A stretch of DNA of 64,000 nt from Flaccisagitta enflata (lineage: Eukaryota > Chaetognatha > Sagittoidea > Aphragmophora). Location: positions 95,852,001-95,916,000 of the forward strand of contig OZ231126.1 in the NCBI GenBank assembly GCA_965153355.1. Direction: 5' to 3'. The position numbers were made by a program, and so were the translations under genes. The notes below the pieces were generated by a model. That model did not search any database. It was given only the letters and a program-made list of their open reading frames with translations, and was not told the origin of the DNA. Shown here piece by piece: positions 12,417 to 23,160 of the stretch (position 1 is its first letter; every line of letters begins with the position of its first letter).

Positions 12417-12461
12417 CTCAGACAGACGGACAAACAGACTGACAGACAGACAGACAGAGGA
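12331..12461. repeat. (GA)n then (GACA)n
   Basis: GA units to about 12,378 followed by GACA units that run up to the first base of the next D copy. Confidence 0.94.
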
Positions 12462-12637
12462 AAACAAGGCCGGATACACGGCCAATAAGCAGTCGCTGGC
12501 GGGTGGGCAGGGGCAGTACACTTCGGGGCAGGGGCAGTCAATCAGTGGGCAGAGGCTTTATTTTGGGTGGGCAGGGGCTGTTATGCTCAGAAATCACTAA
12601 TACGGTCAGTTTCGCGGCATCCGAAATTTCGCGTGAA

Positions 12638-12698
<61 letters not shown>

Positions 12699-12764
12699 GG
12701 CAAGACAGACAGACAGACCAAGGGACACACCCTCTTATAGAGTCGCTTAGCCAGCAACTAAAAA
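12462..12764 (+). mobile_element. Family D variant enclosing a (GACA)n array
   Basis: Start AAACAAGGCCGGATACACGG. GGGTGGGCAGGGGC-like blocks recur four times in the first 120 bases. An (ACAG)n array fills 12,638-12,718. The end reads CCCTCTTATAGAGTCGC and CAGCAACTAAAAA. The CTCTATAAGAGG spacer links it to the tip at 1,921 and the copy at 40,263. Confidence 0.75.
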
Positions 12765-12769
12765 CGACT

Positions 12770-13205
12770 GAAATTTTTTTGGGAGGGAAAATCCTCGAAG
12801 CAAATTGCTCTCTGTCACACAGTAAAATACTATGGTCCTTTTTTCCTCCATAAAATTAAAGAAGATTTATGATATTGTTGTTTGGAAACATTCTATTCTC
12901 GATATCGTCTCGAAACAACGAGTCTCAATTCGGCCATGAACTTGAATATTTGCAACATAAATCAGCTCTGTAAGTAGTATGGGCAAAATGGGCCACGGGA
13001 CCCGTTGAAAACTTTTGTCTTCCATCTGCAAGATTCGCACTTGCGACATACCAAACCCTGAATATTCTCGCAAATTTTGCATGTGCACATGCCATTTACA
13101 CTCAAACATGTGATATGTCAACGATTTAGCACTCATAGGACGTAATTTAAGTCGAAAAAAGCCATGAAAAAAAAAATCATATCTTGCTTTAGTTTAAGCC
13201 ACACA
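12770..13205. other. Unassigned sequence
   Basis: No supported ORF. The 89-aa minus-strand frame has no recognisable domain. Confidence 0.4.
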
Positions 13206-13209
13206 AAAA

Positions 13210-13830
13210 AGTTGTTATTCAATCAATTACTGAGTGACTTGCAGAGGCTCCGGAAAAATCCCGAACTTTGTGGGAAAAGCTGAGCAAATTTCTGATCTGT
13301 AGCAAAAACCGCATCAAACTTTCAATCATTGCGCACATGTGTTAACTTCTCCGATCGCAAACTCGATGCATGTGCGGTGGCGGACTTTTTACGTGTGCGC
13401 AAACGAATTTGTAGCAACCTCCGCTGAAGAAAGTTTTCGCGGAACTATTGCTCACTCTGAAGAAAAGTATATAGTCCAGCATTTCATTAGAAAGCTCATG
13501 ACAAGAGGAAGACGATGATGCATACCAAATCGAGCGGCTATCAAGTAAAACTGAGCAAGCCTGCTCATAAGTGAGCAGGCATGCATCTGAATGAGCAAAT
13601 ATCAATTCAGGAGTAGATTCAGCACTTTTTTGAACAAGTCTGGTCAAAATAGAAGGGGTTTGCAATAAAATGAATCCAACTTGCGCCTGATTGAGCAAGT
13701 CTACTCACAAATAAGCGAGTTAGCTCAATGATATGCAGAGCTCCTCAAAAGTTGGCAAATTTTCCTCAAAATAGGAAAAATTAGTTTGTGTCGACAGAGC
13801 AAGTTTACTCACCCTATATTTCTGCTTATT
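13210..13830 (-). repeat. Family M dispersed repeat (copy 1) with TGAGCAAG motifs
   Basis: Shares an ordered set of motifs with 16,510-17,060: TAGTCCAGCAT, GAAAGCTCATGAC, then many TGAGCAAG/GAGCAGGCATGC units. The 118-aa minus-strand frame reflects these repeats (many Cys/Ser/Leu) and is not supported as a gene. Confidence 0.6.
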
Positions 13831-13911
13831 CTACTTGCACAATATTAAAAACAACCTAAATAAAAAATCACATATAATCAAATATAATCTTGAAACAGCA
13901 GAAGCTAGAAG

Positions 13912-13963
13912 GCAAGATCGACCAAGATCGACCAAGATCGACCAAGATCGACCAAGATCGACT
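13912..13963. repeat. 10-bp tandem repeat GATCGACCAA
   Basis: Five near-perfect units of GATCGACCAA, ending 26 bases before foldback A2. Confidence 0.95.
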
Positions 13964-13988
13964 TTACAGGCCATCCTTCGAGGCTTGC

Positions 13989-14706
13989 TTTTGGGCAGCG
14001 GCCCCGAAGGGGCCGATGACCTATGCTTTCACACAGGAGAAATTTCTCCTCCTCCTTCTCCGTCCGTCCACCCCCTTCGAAGCTCATATCCCAGTTGTGA
14101 GGCCCAAATCATAGTCTCAAGGTCCAAATTCTTACTTCAAGGCCCAAATTCCAGCCTCGAAGCTCAAATCTCAGCGTCAAGGCTCAAATCCCAGCCTTGA
14201 GACTCAAATCCCAGCCTTGAGGCTCAAATCCCAGCCTTGAGGCTCAAATCCCAACCTCAAGACTCAAATCCCAGCCTCGAGGCCCAAATCCCAGTCTCGA
14301 GGCTCAAATCCCAGTCTCAAGGCTCAAATCCCAACCTCCAGGCTAAAATTCCAGCCTCAAGGCTCAAATTCTCAACCTTCAGGACCAAATCTCAGTCTTA
14401 AGGCTCAAATCCCAGTCTTGAAGCTCAAATTCCAGCCTTGAGGCTTAAATCACAAATTAAAGGCTCAAACCCCAGCCTCAAGGCTCAAATAACAGCCTTA
14501 AGACTCAAATCAAAGCCTCAAGGCTCAAATCCAAGCCTCAAGGCTCATCCCAGCATTGAAACTCAAATTCCAGTCAAGAACCTTCAAACTTACTAAGCAT
14601 AAGTCATCGGCCCCTTCGGGGCCGCTGCCCCTCTCACCCTCACACATCCACATACACTCACATGGGGGCAACGGGTACCGCTGACCATCTAGCGCTTTTG
14701 CGACTA
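13989..14706 (+). mobile_element. Foldback-like element, family A (copy A2), expanded core
   Basis: Left end TTTTGGGCAGCGGCCCCGAA, then GGGGCCGATGACCTATGC. The right end mirrors it (GCATAAGTCATCGGCCCC, TTCGGGGCCGCTGCCC) and continues into the outer module GGCAACGGGTACCGCTGACC and CGCTTTTGCGACT. Between them about 25 direct copies of a 20-bp unit (GGCTCAAATCCCAGCCTTGA type) occupy 14,085-14,570, nearly all in one orientation, so the core behaves as a minisatellite. Confidence 0.82.
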
Positions 14707-14803
14707 TTTACAATTTGCCAAACTTGCATTGTAATTGTTGCTCCGCTCTCGTAAAATAAATTCAAGTAAATTCATGTCAAGTCCGTGATTTTGCCAAGCT
14801 TTT

Positions 14804-14870
14804 TAGTTGCGGACACTTAGGTCCACAAGGGGCGCTGTCGGTTGGTCCGTCCATTGGTGATCTGTTTTGT
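14804..14870 (-). repeat. Family D fragment
   Basis: TTTTTAGTTGCGGACACTTA and GTTGGTCCGTCCATTGG resemble a D tip and its GTCC segment. The rest is missing. Confidence 0.5.
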
Positions 14871-14936
14871 ACACTCCCACCCACCCATCAAATATTGTGG
14901 CCCGCGTCACTTGTTTCTCTACTGCTGTTCCTACAC

Positions 14937-15130
14937 GAGACGATCGCATTTTTAACGGGCCACTCAGTCGCTCGCTACATTTGGTCGCTTGCATCGCTCA
15001 CTTACTCTACAGCGCTCCGTTCATGGGCTCGCTCACTCGCTTGTGGGATGGTTGAGATTTATGTGTGTTCCCGGTGAAATCGCGTCTAAAGTAAACAAAT
15101 GTGTTTGAAGTCTTCACAAGAAACACGCCC
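14937..15130 (-). mobile_element. Family E TIR element
   Basis: ACGATCGCATTTTTAACGGG, CACTCAGTCGCTCGCTACAT and GGCTCGCTCACTCGC match the reverse complement of the copy at 4,963. The right end CACAAGAAACACGCCC matches its left terminus. The other terminus is degraded. Confidence 0.65.
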
Positions 15131-15600
15131 TATGTGTTATGGCATGGCATTAAGGACCATAAAAAATCGGTATAAATGAATGATTCTTTGAAGTCTTTAG
15201 TTTTTAAGCGGGTTTTTGAATAAGGGTTGGGGTTGGGTCTAGAGTAAGGGATGGGATTGGGGATGGTTTTAGGGTTAGGGACAGGGTTAGCGTTAGAGCT
15301 AAGGGTCCGCTGGGTTTTAATTATAACAGCCCGAAAAAATCTACTCGGATTAAAGCTTCGCTCTGGCTGAGGATTTGGAAAAAAAACATAAGCCCTACAG
15401 AAGATTCTCAATAATCGCCAAAAATTCCACACTGATAGATTAAAGCATGGCAAGTAAGGATTTGATAATTAAAAACTGCAGCAAAATCAAATGGTGAGCA
15501 CATATATTAACTTTGCAGATATGAAATTTGATTGTTGAGCGAAGTTATTACGCGTGCGCGCACATTTTCCACTCAATTCCTCGCATGCACGCGACTTTTT
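15131..15600. other. Unassigned, with a telomere-like patch
   Basis: From about 15,215 to 15,300 the sequence is a degenerate GGGTTGGGGTTGGG / TTAGGGTTAGGGACAGGG series, like a decayed interstitial TTAGGG tract. The rest shows nothing recognisable. Confidence 0.55.
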
Positions 15601-15601
15601 T

Positions 15602-15732
15602 AGTCGCAGACACGTGACTCTACACCTTGCCGTGTTGGTCGGTCGGTAGGTCCCTCCGTTCGTCCGAGCGGTTTTTGCATTACTGCTCCTGCCCAACCGC
15701 CTGTGACTGGATTGCCGTGTATCCAGCCTTGG
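15602..15732 (-). mobile_element. Family D element
   Basis: AGTCGCAGACACGTGACTCT to GTGTATCCAGCCTTGG, with GTTTTTGCATTACTGCTCC and CAACCGCCTGTGACTGG. Confidence 0.85.
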
Positions 15733-15742
15733 TAACCTGCTA

Positions 15743-16336
15743 ACACCCCTGACAAAATTAGGCGAACTGAGGTTTAATTTTATCTATTTGAGTGGGACAA
15801 AGTGATTTTAATGACACTTTGGGATATTTTCACACTTTCTGGTGTAAATTCCGTTCAAGTTCAATCAAAAATGATTCAAAAACTAGGTTTAAGGCCTATT
15901 CAAGTCGTTTTATCGCCATTTTCTGATGGGATACAGTCTCACTTGGTCCATTATCACTAATTTACTTAATGCACAATTTTGTCAGTTTCAGGGGCTGCCC
16001 CTGTCCATTTCTTGGTCGCAACTTCCTTAAAATCATTAAAAGAATAAGACTATAACCATCGAAGACAAATGGCTTGGGTACAGACCACGAATAACAGCTG
16101 TAAATATGTGCCATCTTCATGTAGAAATATTGTGGGGAAAATCAGTCAAAATCCGATTGGCCATTTCTGACTGATTACCTTCTCACCCTTCTACAGGTAA
16201 ATAATTCCATTCAGTTGCTCTACTATGTCAAAGTATGATATTTTTGCTATTTCTATGTCAAATCTTGTAGAGATGGGGCCACTATTTCACTCTATATGGC
16301 CTATGTTCCCAGTTCGCCTAATTATGTCAGGGGTGT
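15743..16336. mobile_element. 594-bp TIR element flanked by TA
   Basis: Left terminus ACACCCCTGACAAAATTAGG and right terminus CCTAATTATGTCAGGGGTGT are inverted matches that continue into GCGAACTG / CAGTTCGC. TA flanks both ends (15,741-15,742; 16,337-16,338). No ORF inside. Probably a non-autonomous DNA transposon; the superfamily is undetermined beyond the TA target. Confidence 0.82.
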
Positions 16337-16344
16337 TATATCAG

Positions 16345-16503
16345 TCGGTTGATCCATTGATTTGTCTGTCCATCACCATTAACTTTTCTGGCGTTTACAA
16401 GCGGTTTTTGCATAACTGCTCCCGCCCAAATGCTACGGCAAGCTTATTGTTTTTGCCCCTGCCCACCTGCACGCGACTTTGGTAGCTGTGTATCCAGCCT
16501 TGT
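16345..16503 (-). mobile_element. Family D element, tip missing
   Basis: GTCGGTTGATCCATTGATTT, CGGTTTTTGCATAACTGCTC, TGCCCCTGCCCACCTGCACG, then GTGTATCCAGCCTTGTT. The hairpin tip is absent, and the 594-bp TIR element ends eight bases upstream. Confidence 0.75.
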
Positions 16504-16509
16504 TTTGAT

Positions 16510-17060
16510 TAATTTCTAACAAATAAAAAGAAAACTATCTAGTCCAGCATGTTGGAAAGCTCATGACCCAAGGAAAACAATGGTCCCTACCAACATGAAC
16601 ATGTGCCACCCAAAAATGAGCAAGCATGCTCAAAAGTAAGCATGTATGTTGCTAAATGAGCATTCCTCATAATGAGCAAATACAAACATTTTGACCTCGT
16701 TTACTCAAAACAGCAAGTTAGCAAAAAAAAGAAAAAAATCAAATGGAGCAAAGATAAGAAAATGAGCGAGTTTGTTTAGATAAGTTTCCAAATATCCAGC
16801 AAATTTTTCCAAAGAGCAAGCTAGTTGGCCCCCGAAGTGTGCGTGTTAACTGATTAAAAACTACCCAAATTGAGGTATCATGTTCAAAATGAGCGAGTTG
16901 GCGCAAAAACAGCTAGGTGGCTGAAATGAGCAGGAATTCTCAACAGCGATATCTCTAAAAATGAGCAAAGGGGCCCAAATGAGCATGATCCGCATTGAGT
17001 TGTGTGTCTTTTTTCGAGTTAGTCTACTGAAAATGAACTAATAAACCCAAACAATACTAA
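16510..17060 (-). repeat. Family M dispersed repeat (copy 2)
   Basis: CTAGTCCAGCATGTTGGAAA and GCTCATGACCC are followed by many ATGAGCAAG/GAGCGAG units, as in 13,210-13,830. No gene. Confidence 0.6.
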
Positions 17061-17089
17061 TGGGGAAAAAATCCTGGCCACTGCGGGTC

Positions 17090-17396
17090 CAAGTGTTGCG
17101 AAATGAGCGTTTACGGGTAGTTTTTTGCGCTAATGCTCCTGCCCAAATGCATGATCAGCCCTATTTGTGCGGACACGCAAATCTAAGAGGTTTTGCCCCT
17201 CTGTTGGTCCGTTGCTCCGTTACTCTTGAGTATAAAACGAGAAAACTCGCATTTATGATGTTGTAGTTATAAGTCTGTGTCAGTGGGGGAGGGGGAGGGT
17301 GTGGGTGAGGGTTTGATGCCCCTGCCCATCCATCCGGAAACATATTGAGACCCTGCATCACTTATCTTATCACTGCCCCTGCCCAACCGCAGGCGT
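17090..17396 (-). repeat. Degenerate family D segment (left part)
   Basis: GTTTTTTGCGCTAATGCTCC, TGCCCAAATGCATG and CCACTGCCCCTGCCCAACCG-like text identify a decayed or composite D copy. It resumes at 18,391 with GCGCAAGCGACTCGGGTAG, so the element at 17,397-18,390 interrupts it. Confidence 0.6.
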
Positions 17397-18390
17397 TGGG
17401 TTGGCAAAAAAAGCCATTTTTTGAAAAAAAGCCAATTTTAGCTGGCTAAAATGGATTAAACTGGCTAAAATCCTCTGTTTTTTCAAACGCCGGATATTTT
17501 CAAAAATGTATTTTCAAACCATCACTTTTACTTTAAACACGACAGGATGTGCGATACAGCTCAAAATTATTCAATCACAATATATGTAAATTTATTAATA
17601 TTTCCCATGTTTCTTCATGTTCCATATGCATTTCCACAACAAGAGCCCAATTTAGCAAAATCAATCCAAACCCAATCTAGCCACCACATTATCAATTCTG
17701 ATTTCTGAAGAAAAACTGATCTAGTTTCTCACTGTAACAACATGATGCCAAAATAAAAATCAGATTGATTTTGAAAAAAGGATAAAAGATTGAATTTTGC
17801 TACTGGAATATGAAAAGTGCTTGTATTCTGGATAGTTATTCATTTATTCAAAAGCACAAAATGAACCTGGCCTAATAATGAAGTGTAAGTGAATGGGCTA
17901 ACATTTTGCTTCTGAGATGCTTAAGCCCCCCACTGGTCAGCAATGGGAAACGTCATCCCCTATGATTGAAATCAGAACAAAGAAGTCATATATGAAACCA
18001 CATGGGTAGCTAGAGGATTAACCAAATTTGCAAAATCAATACAATGATTTAATGGTTTCCAGATTTGTTGTCCACAGTCGTGCTAACCACTGCACTGAGC
18101 CGATCACTTATCTAACTGAAAAGTGGTTTAAGGTTGCTAGAATGCAACAGAGAATATGTCAGGTAAAAGGTTAGCTACTGACAAAACAGTATTCCAATGA
18201 ATTCAAACAGCTATTTCCTAAAAAATATGGTGTTTCAGGTGAAATTTTGATTTAGTGTGTTTTTTCAAAATTCCTTTGAAAAAAGCCAATTTTTGGTGGC
18301 TTTTTTCAAAAATTGTTTGAAAACAGCCAAATTGATCCAGCTAGTTTAATCCGGCTTTTTTCAAATGGCTGAAATTAGTGTGCCAACCCA
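17397..18390. mobile_element. 994-bp TIR element nested in a D copy
   Basis: Perfect terminal inverted 10-mers TGGGTTGGCA / TGCCAACCCA. Each end is followed by reiterated GCC-A/T blocks such as TTTGAAAAAAGCC and GATTAAACTGGC within about 100 bases. The interior is AT-rich without an ORF. The target duplication is unclear. It splits a D copy, so it is younger than that copy. Confidence 0.75.
18050..18110 (-). other. tRNA-like (SINE-head-like) remnant
   Basis: Read on the minus strand, CGGCTCAGTGCAGTGGTTAG, CACGACTGTGGAC and AAATCTGGAAACC resemble the D-arm and anticodon part of tRNA-derived SINE heads. The T-arm motif GGTTCGAATC is not conserved, so it would not be a working tRNA or promoter. 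Confidence 0.35.
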
Positions 18391-18477
18391 GCGCAAGCGA
18401 CTCGGGTAGTTCGCAAAAACAAAGTAGTGCAGAAATGCTTTTATTCTCAAAAGAAGCATCCACTTTGGATGACTGTT

Positions 18478-18592
18478 ACTCCTAAACGAATTGAGCTAAT
18501 GACCTCAACTTAAGCTCATTTTAAAGAACTTTGTCTGTTCTTTAGAATGAGCCCAAGTAGAGGTCATTAGCTCAATTCTTTAGAAGATATGA
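18478..18592. repeat. Short palindrome
   Basis: CTAAACGAATTGAGCTAATG / CATTAGCTCAATTCTTTAG arms of about 48 bp around a 10-base loop (TTTGTCTGTT region). A possible miniature foldback or the end of a larger element. Confidence 0.75.
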
Positions 18593-18726
18593 ACTTACAA
18601 ACATGGGGGTGGTGGACAATGATTTTTCCTTGATTTGCATAATATTTTGTTATTCTTTGGGGGCCATGATTTTTATGAAAGTACCACTGTGCTATGAAAA
18701 CCATCTCAGCACATGCGAGGGATGGG

Positions 18727-18819
18727 GTTTCAACTAAGCAGCTTCGATATTTTTCGACTTTGTTTCGAATCGACTTTTGGGCAGGGTTTTTCGAGTAAGG
18801 TCGAAATGGTCAGTCTTTC

Positions 18820-18853
<34 letters not shown>

Positions 18854-19109
18854 TAAGGACGAAATGGTAAGGGAGAGAGCGGCAGTTGATGAGGATGAGG
18901 ATAAGGAAGAGAAAAAAGATAATGGAATTGATCGGCACCATTGTACACGATTATTGCCGCTCATTGTCTTATATCGTATCGACTTTTTGTTTCGAACAGG
19001 CGAAAAATGGCATCACCATTTCGTCCACTGGATGGACGAAAAGATAGATTATATCGATCGAATTCGACCGCCCCTTCAAAAACCCTTTTCGAAGCTGCTT
19101 AGTTTCAAC
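18727..19109. mobile_element. 383-bp TIR element with internal (GA)n
   Basis: GTTTCAACTAAGCAGCTTCG at the left end is matched in inverted form by CGAAGCTGCTTAGTTTCAAC at the right. A GA array sits at 18,823-18,850. The 134-aa frame inside is unremarkable. Superfamily unknown. Confidence 0.7.
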
Positions 19110-19316
19110 CAAAAAATTGATACCGGATCCATTTTTCTTTTTGGACCTTCCTATGCTACTGTAAGAATTCTCGGAACATGAGGTCATTTATATTCACAGA
19201 ACAAAGAGTGGTATAGAGTCGCATGTTATGTATTGTTGCCCCTGCCCATTGACTGGAAAAGCTTCTACACAAATACACTGCCCACTCGCATGTGACATTG
19301 GGCCAAGACTTAGGTA

Positions 19317-19488
19317 CAGTTGAACTCTAATGGACCCGACACTGATGGAATTCTGTCTGAAATGTATGTAAATTCACAGTCCCCTCAACTTATTACTTTT
19401 TATTTCCTTTACTGGCTTTAACTGTATTCCACCTAAAACAATTAAGATTCCTTCGTCCGTTGAAATCCGTTATTGCGGGAGTAAACTG
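19317..19488 (+). mobile_element. Pogo-like MITE
   Basis: CAGTTGAACTCTAATGGACC at the left and GAAATCCGTTATTGCGGGAG ... AACTG at the right resemble the ends of 56,846-57,023. Left flank TA; the right flank is changed to TG. Non-coding. Confidence 0.65.
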
Positions 19489-19489
19489 T

Positions 19490-19806
19490 GATAAGACTGT
19501 GTAAGTTTATGTTGATTTTGCCGCGTCAGATTTGCAAACAAATAAAACAAATTGGACGTCTTACAACCACATCTGTATCGCCAACAGGACAGACCGATAA
19601 GCCTACCAACGACGCGCAAAAACGCAACTCAAATTGCAGAGATAAAAAAAAGAGAGAAGAGACAATGACTACGTTAACCTCTGCCTCGGTCTGAGGCAGA
19701 ACCCACCAGTTCACTCTCCATTTGCTTTCTGTTCCATTACTTCTGTATACCGCACTTTTGTCTCTCTGTGTGCGTGCGTATGATCCTGTGTTTGAGCAAG
19801 CAGCGG

Positions 19807-19843
<37 letters not shown>

Positions 19844-20240
19844 AAGCAGAAACAGATGTTCACCCAAACCTTTGGCATATTCTCTTGCGGTACTTAGTAA
19901 GTACTACTTACGGTATGTGTTTATGCATTCATGCCCCTAGGGGCTGCTAGACTAGCTCTGCTAGTTACCCTTTTCTATGCTGCACACCTATCCTTGACTC
20001 TTTCTTTCTCAATTTTCTTTCTCTTTCTAGATATCTGCCTCTCTTGCTTTGCGCAGGTCCACGCTTGTATCTTTGTTATGAATCTCTGGAACATTCTTTC
20101 ACACTCACTGCCTCTGCCTTTGTGCGTGTCTCCTATTTTATTTCTTGTCTGTCAGTTTCGGCTTTGTTTCTTCATTTCTTTCTTCTCACTTCCCTTTTTT
20201 CTTTTTGTGTGGCAAAGTACCTCTTCATAGTTTTTCTTTT
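19490..20240. other. Unassigned, with a short (GA)n
   Basis: A GA array at 19,811-19,840 and pyrimidine-rich sequence toward the right. Open frames show no recognisable protein. Confidence 0.45.
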
Positions 20241-20600
20241 TTCTATACTTTTCTTACCATTCTTTTTCTTTTTCTTTTTCTATTTCTTTTTCTTTTTCTT
20301 TTTCTGCTTCTTTTTCTTTTTCTTTTTCTTTTCTTCTTCTCCTGTTTTTCTTTTTCTTTTTCGGTCTCTTTTTCTTCTTCTCCTTTTGTTCATGTTCTTG
20401 TTCTTTTACTGGTTCTGGTTCGTATTCTTCTTATTTGTTTAATGCTTCTTCTTCTTCATCTCCTTCTTCTTCTTCTTCTTCTTCTTCTTCTTCTTCTTCT
20501 TCTTCTTCTTCTTCTTCTTCTTCTTCTTCTTCTTCTTCTTCTTCTTCTTCTTCTTCTTCTTCTTCTTCTTCTTCTTCTTCTTCTTCTCCTTCTTCATCCT
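20241..20600. repeat. (TTTTTC)n then (TTC)n pyrimidine tract
   Basis: Hexanucleotide-like TTTTTC to about 20,340, mixed TTC, then regular TTC from 20,461 to about 20,586. Poly-Leu/Phe/Lys frames are artefacts. Confidence 0.95.
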
Positions 20601-20863
20601 CCTCATCTCCTTGACTTCTTCTTTTCTGTCTATTACAGATCTCTCAGTCTTATCACTCCTTCTGCCTTTTCCCATCATTCATCCTTTTCTTTTCCTCCCC
20701 TCTTTTCCCTTTTTTCATAGGCTGATGTTACGTTGATATCGTTTTAATTATTTTCATTTCTGTTCTGACACCTTGTTAGTTGTAACCCACCCTCTTTTCG
20801 TTTCTTTTCTTCGACAAGCATACGTGAGAAAACACACACGCTATCTATGCACATGTTCGTCTA

Positions 20864-20890
20864 TCATCATCATCATCATTATCATCATCG

Positions 20891-20978
<88 letters not shown>

Positions 20979-21008
20979 TATCACCATCACCATCACCATC
21001 ACCATCAT
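20864..21008. repeat. (CAT)n microsatellite
   Basis: ATC/CAT trinucleotide array with CACCAT hexamers at its right end. Confidence 0.96.
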
Positions 21009-21156
21009 CGTCAGTATAAAAAGTGACAAATTGATTCCCATAAATCCCACAGAAAATCCTAAGATTTTATTTCCTTATGCCTCTCAACTTTCACCACCAA
21101 AATCCGAGGAAAATGACGTGAAAGGAGTTGAAAGAAACGGAAACAATATCACTCAA

Positions 21157-21425
<269 letters not shown>

Positions 21426-21501
21426 ACGGATAAAAAGACAGACAGGGACGGAAATGGATTGTTGATCGATTAGCTTTTTCACCTACCATTTCTTATGAGA
21501 A

Positions 21502-21707
21502 GAACAAGGCCGGATACATGGCAACCCCAGTTGCGCACGGGTGGGCAGGGGCCATATTTGAGGTCACTAGAGCATTTAGGAAGGAGCAGTGAGGTCAAAG
21601 ACCGCAAGAACATAAAAAAAGTAACGTCTGATGAATGGATAGACAGACGGACCGACAGACTGACAGACAAAGCGGGGTGTAGAGTCGCGTAGCACGCGAC
21701 TAAAAAA
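21502..21707 (+). mobile_element. Family D element, near full length
   Basis: GAACAAGGCCGGATACATGG, GGGTGGGCAGGGGCCATATT, TGAGGTCACTAGAGCATTT and CAAAGCGGGGTGTAGAGTCG, then tip AGTCGCGTAGCACGCGACT and an A-run. A good reference copy for the longer subgroup, with the 8-bp stem of the tip intact. Confidence 0.9.
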
Positions 21708-22114
21708 ACGTCTTCAATCCTAACCGTCTAACCATGGGAAAGAACGCCAAACTTTCAAGTATATATGCGGAAATGGCATGTCTGGGTTCAAATCTACTCA
21801 TGACCGATTAACATAATGACCGTCAAGAAAAGCCCGTAGTCAACTCATTTCAAAATGTGTGTTCTCAGCAATAAGTGCGCCTTTACAAATTACACTGATT
21901 CCATCTTTGCAGTCTCATTTATCAACTATATTCCTTCAATCCTTTGCCTCAGATATAAAACAAGAGCGTCAATAAATGTAGATGGAAACCTTTCTTCCAG
22001 CTCTTTTAAAAGTTATGATTAATAGTCCTTCTCAATGAGTCAGTCAGCGTCCTTCTTTTTCGGTCATCCCAGAGTCATCAAAAATTCCATTGCAATTTGC
22101 GGCGTGCTGAAAAA
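21708..22114. other. Unassigned sequence
   Basis: No ORF or repeat match. GGGTTCAAATCTAC near 21,785 has a Pol III B-box look, but no tRNA folds around it. Confidence 0.4.
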
Positions 22115-22228
22115 AAGACAAGGCCAAGTAGACCAATACGTATGTCATGAGGATTGTCGAACAAATGCATGACTATATGATTGACCGTCCCACCGACCAA
22201 CCAACCAAGCAACTAACCAACCAACCGA
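22115..22228 (+). repeat. D-like fragment
   Basis: AAGACAAGGCCAAGTAGACC, then an ACCAACCAACCGACC-rich segment, resembles the two ends of family D with most of the middle altered. Confidence 0.45.
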
Positions 22229-22796
22229 CCGAGATATTCCGTGGCGTTCTACTAAAGCGTATTAAACCGCCAAAAATCGTTACAAAAATGCAAAGAAAAA
22301 AGGACTATAGTACCAAAAATTTTGAATTTTTGTTACAAAAATGCTTAAAAAGGCCGTTTTGAAAGGGGCGTTCTTATGCAGTTTTAAAACGATCTTATAT
22401 TGTCGTTTCAAAACCACAAGTATGCGCAACTTTTGAAACAAATATTGAGGCATAGTTGACGTTTCAAAACTTTGCAATTCTAAAGTTTTAAAACCATAAG
22501 ATTTTTGTGTTTTAAAACACTTGAAAACAGCGCTAAAGTAACGGCCAGCAAGGGAAAAATCTATATATCTTTGTTATCTTATCACCTTTTTTACCGTTTT
22601 GAAAACGCAAAAAATTGAAGTATTGAAACTGAGAAAAAATATGTATAAAAATTGAAATATGGTTATATTCTAGGCGGAACAATTTCCCAGACTTTACCCA
22701 AACTGAAATAAATGGAAGAGGGCCCTGTGAGCCCTCACTGACTGGCTAATACGCGCACCACTCTTGATTTTACATAATACTAAAACTGAAAGACAT
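22229..22796 (+). repeat. Family F element (copy F1)
   Basis: Begins GAGATATTCCGTGGCGTTC and carries TTTTAAAACGATCTTATATT, CACAAGTATGCGCAAC and GGAAGAGGGCCCTGTGAGCC. It ends AAAGACATCCTT at foldback A3. It matches 42,003-42,572 in inverted orientation over its whole length. TTTTGAAACG-type motifs repeat inside. Non-coding. Confidence 0.82.
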
Positions 22797-23160
22797 CCTT
22801 TTGGGCAGCGGCCCAGAAGGGGTTGATGACCTATGCGTTCACTTATATGAATAATTTTCTCCTCCTCCTTCATCTTCTCCACCTTCCCCCAACCTCCAGG
22901 CCCATATCTCGAGGCCCAAATCCCAGACTTGAGGCCCAAATTCCATCCTGAAGGCCCAAATCCCAACCCCAAGGCCCAAATTCCAGCCTCAAAGGATTTG
23001 GGCCTCAAGACTGGGATTTGGGCCTCAAGGCTGGGATATGGGCCTCAAGGCTGAGATATAGGCCTTGAACTTGGGGGTAGGGGGGTGCGGAGGAGGAGGA
23101 GAAGGAGTAGGAGGAGGAGGAGAAAATTTCCCATATGTGTGAAAGCATAGGTCATCGACC
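22797..23160 (+). mobile_element. Foldback-like element, family A (copy A3)
   Basis: Left tip TTGGGCAGCGGCCCAGAAGG and GGTTGATGACCTATGCGTTC. The subrepeats switch orientation near 22,995 (CTCAAAGGATTTGGGCCTCA). The right arm ends CCATATGTGTGAAAGCATAG and GTCATCGACC. The outermost tip of the right arm is replaced by foldback B2, which begins at the next base. Confidence 0.82.

Noticed and set aside
13342-13698. 118-aa minus-strand ORF
   Set aside because: It lies in family M repeat DNA rich in TGAGCAAG motifs. The second M copy (16,510-17,060) does not keep the frame.
18050-18110. Functional tRNA gene
   Set aside because: Only D-arm-like and anticodon-like parts are present. The T-arm/B-box is degraded and no acceptor stem pairs.
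20044-20720. 132-191 aa Phe/Leu-rich frames resembling membrane proteins
   Set aside because: Composition comes from TTTTTC/TTC repeats. No regular transmembrane pattern and no start context.
21765-21800. tRNA suggested by GGGTTCAAATCTAC
   Set aside because: No A-box, cloverleaf or matching acceptor stem around the B-box-like motif.
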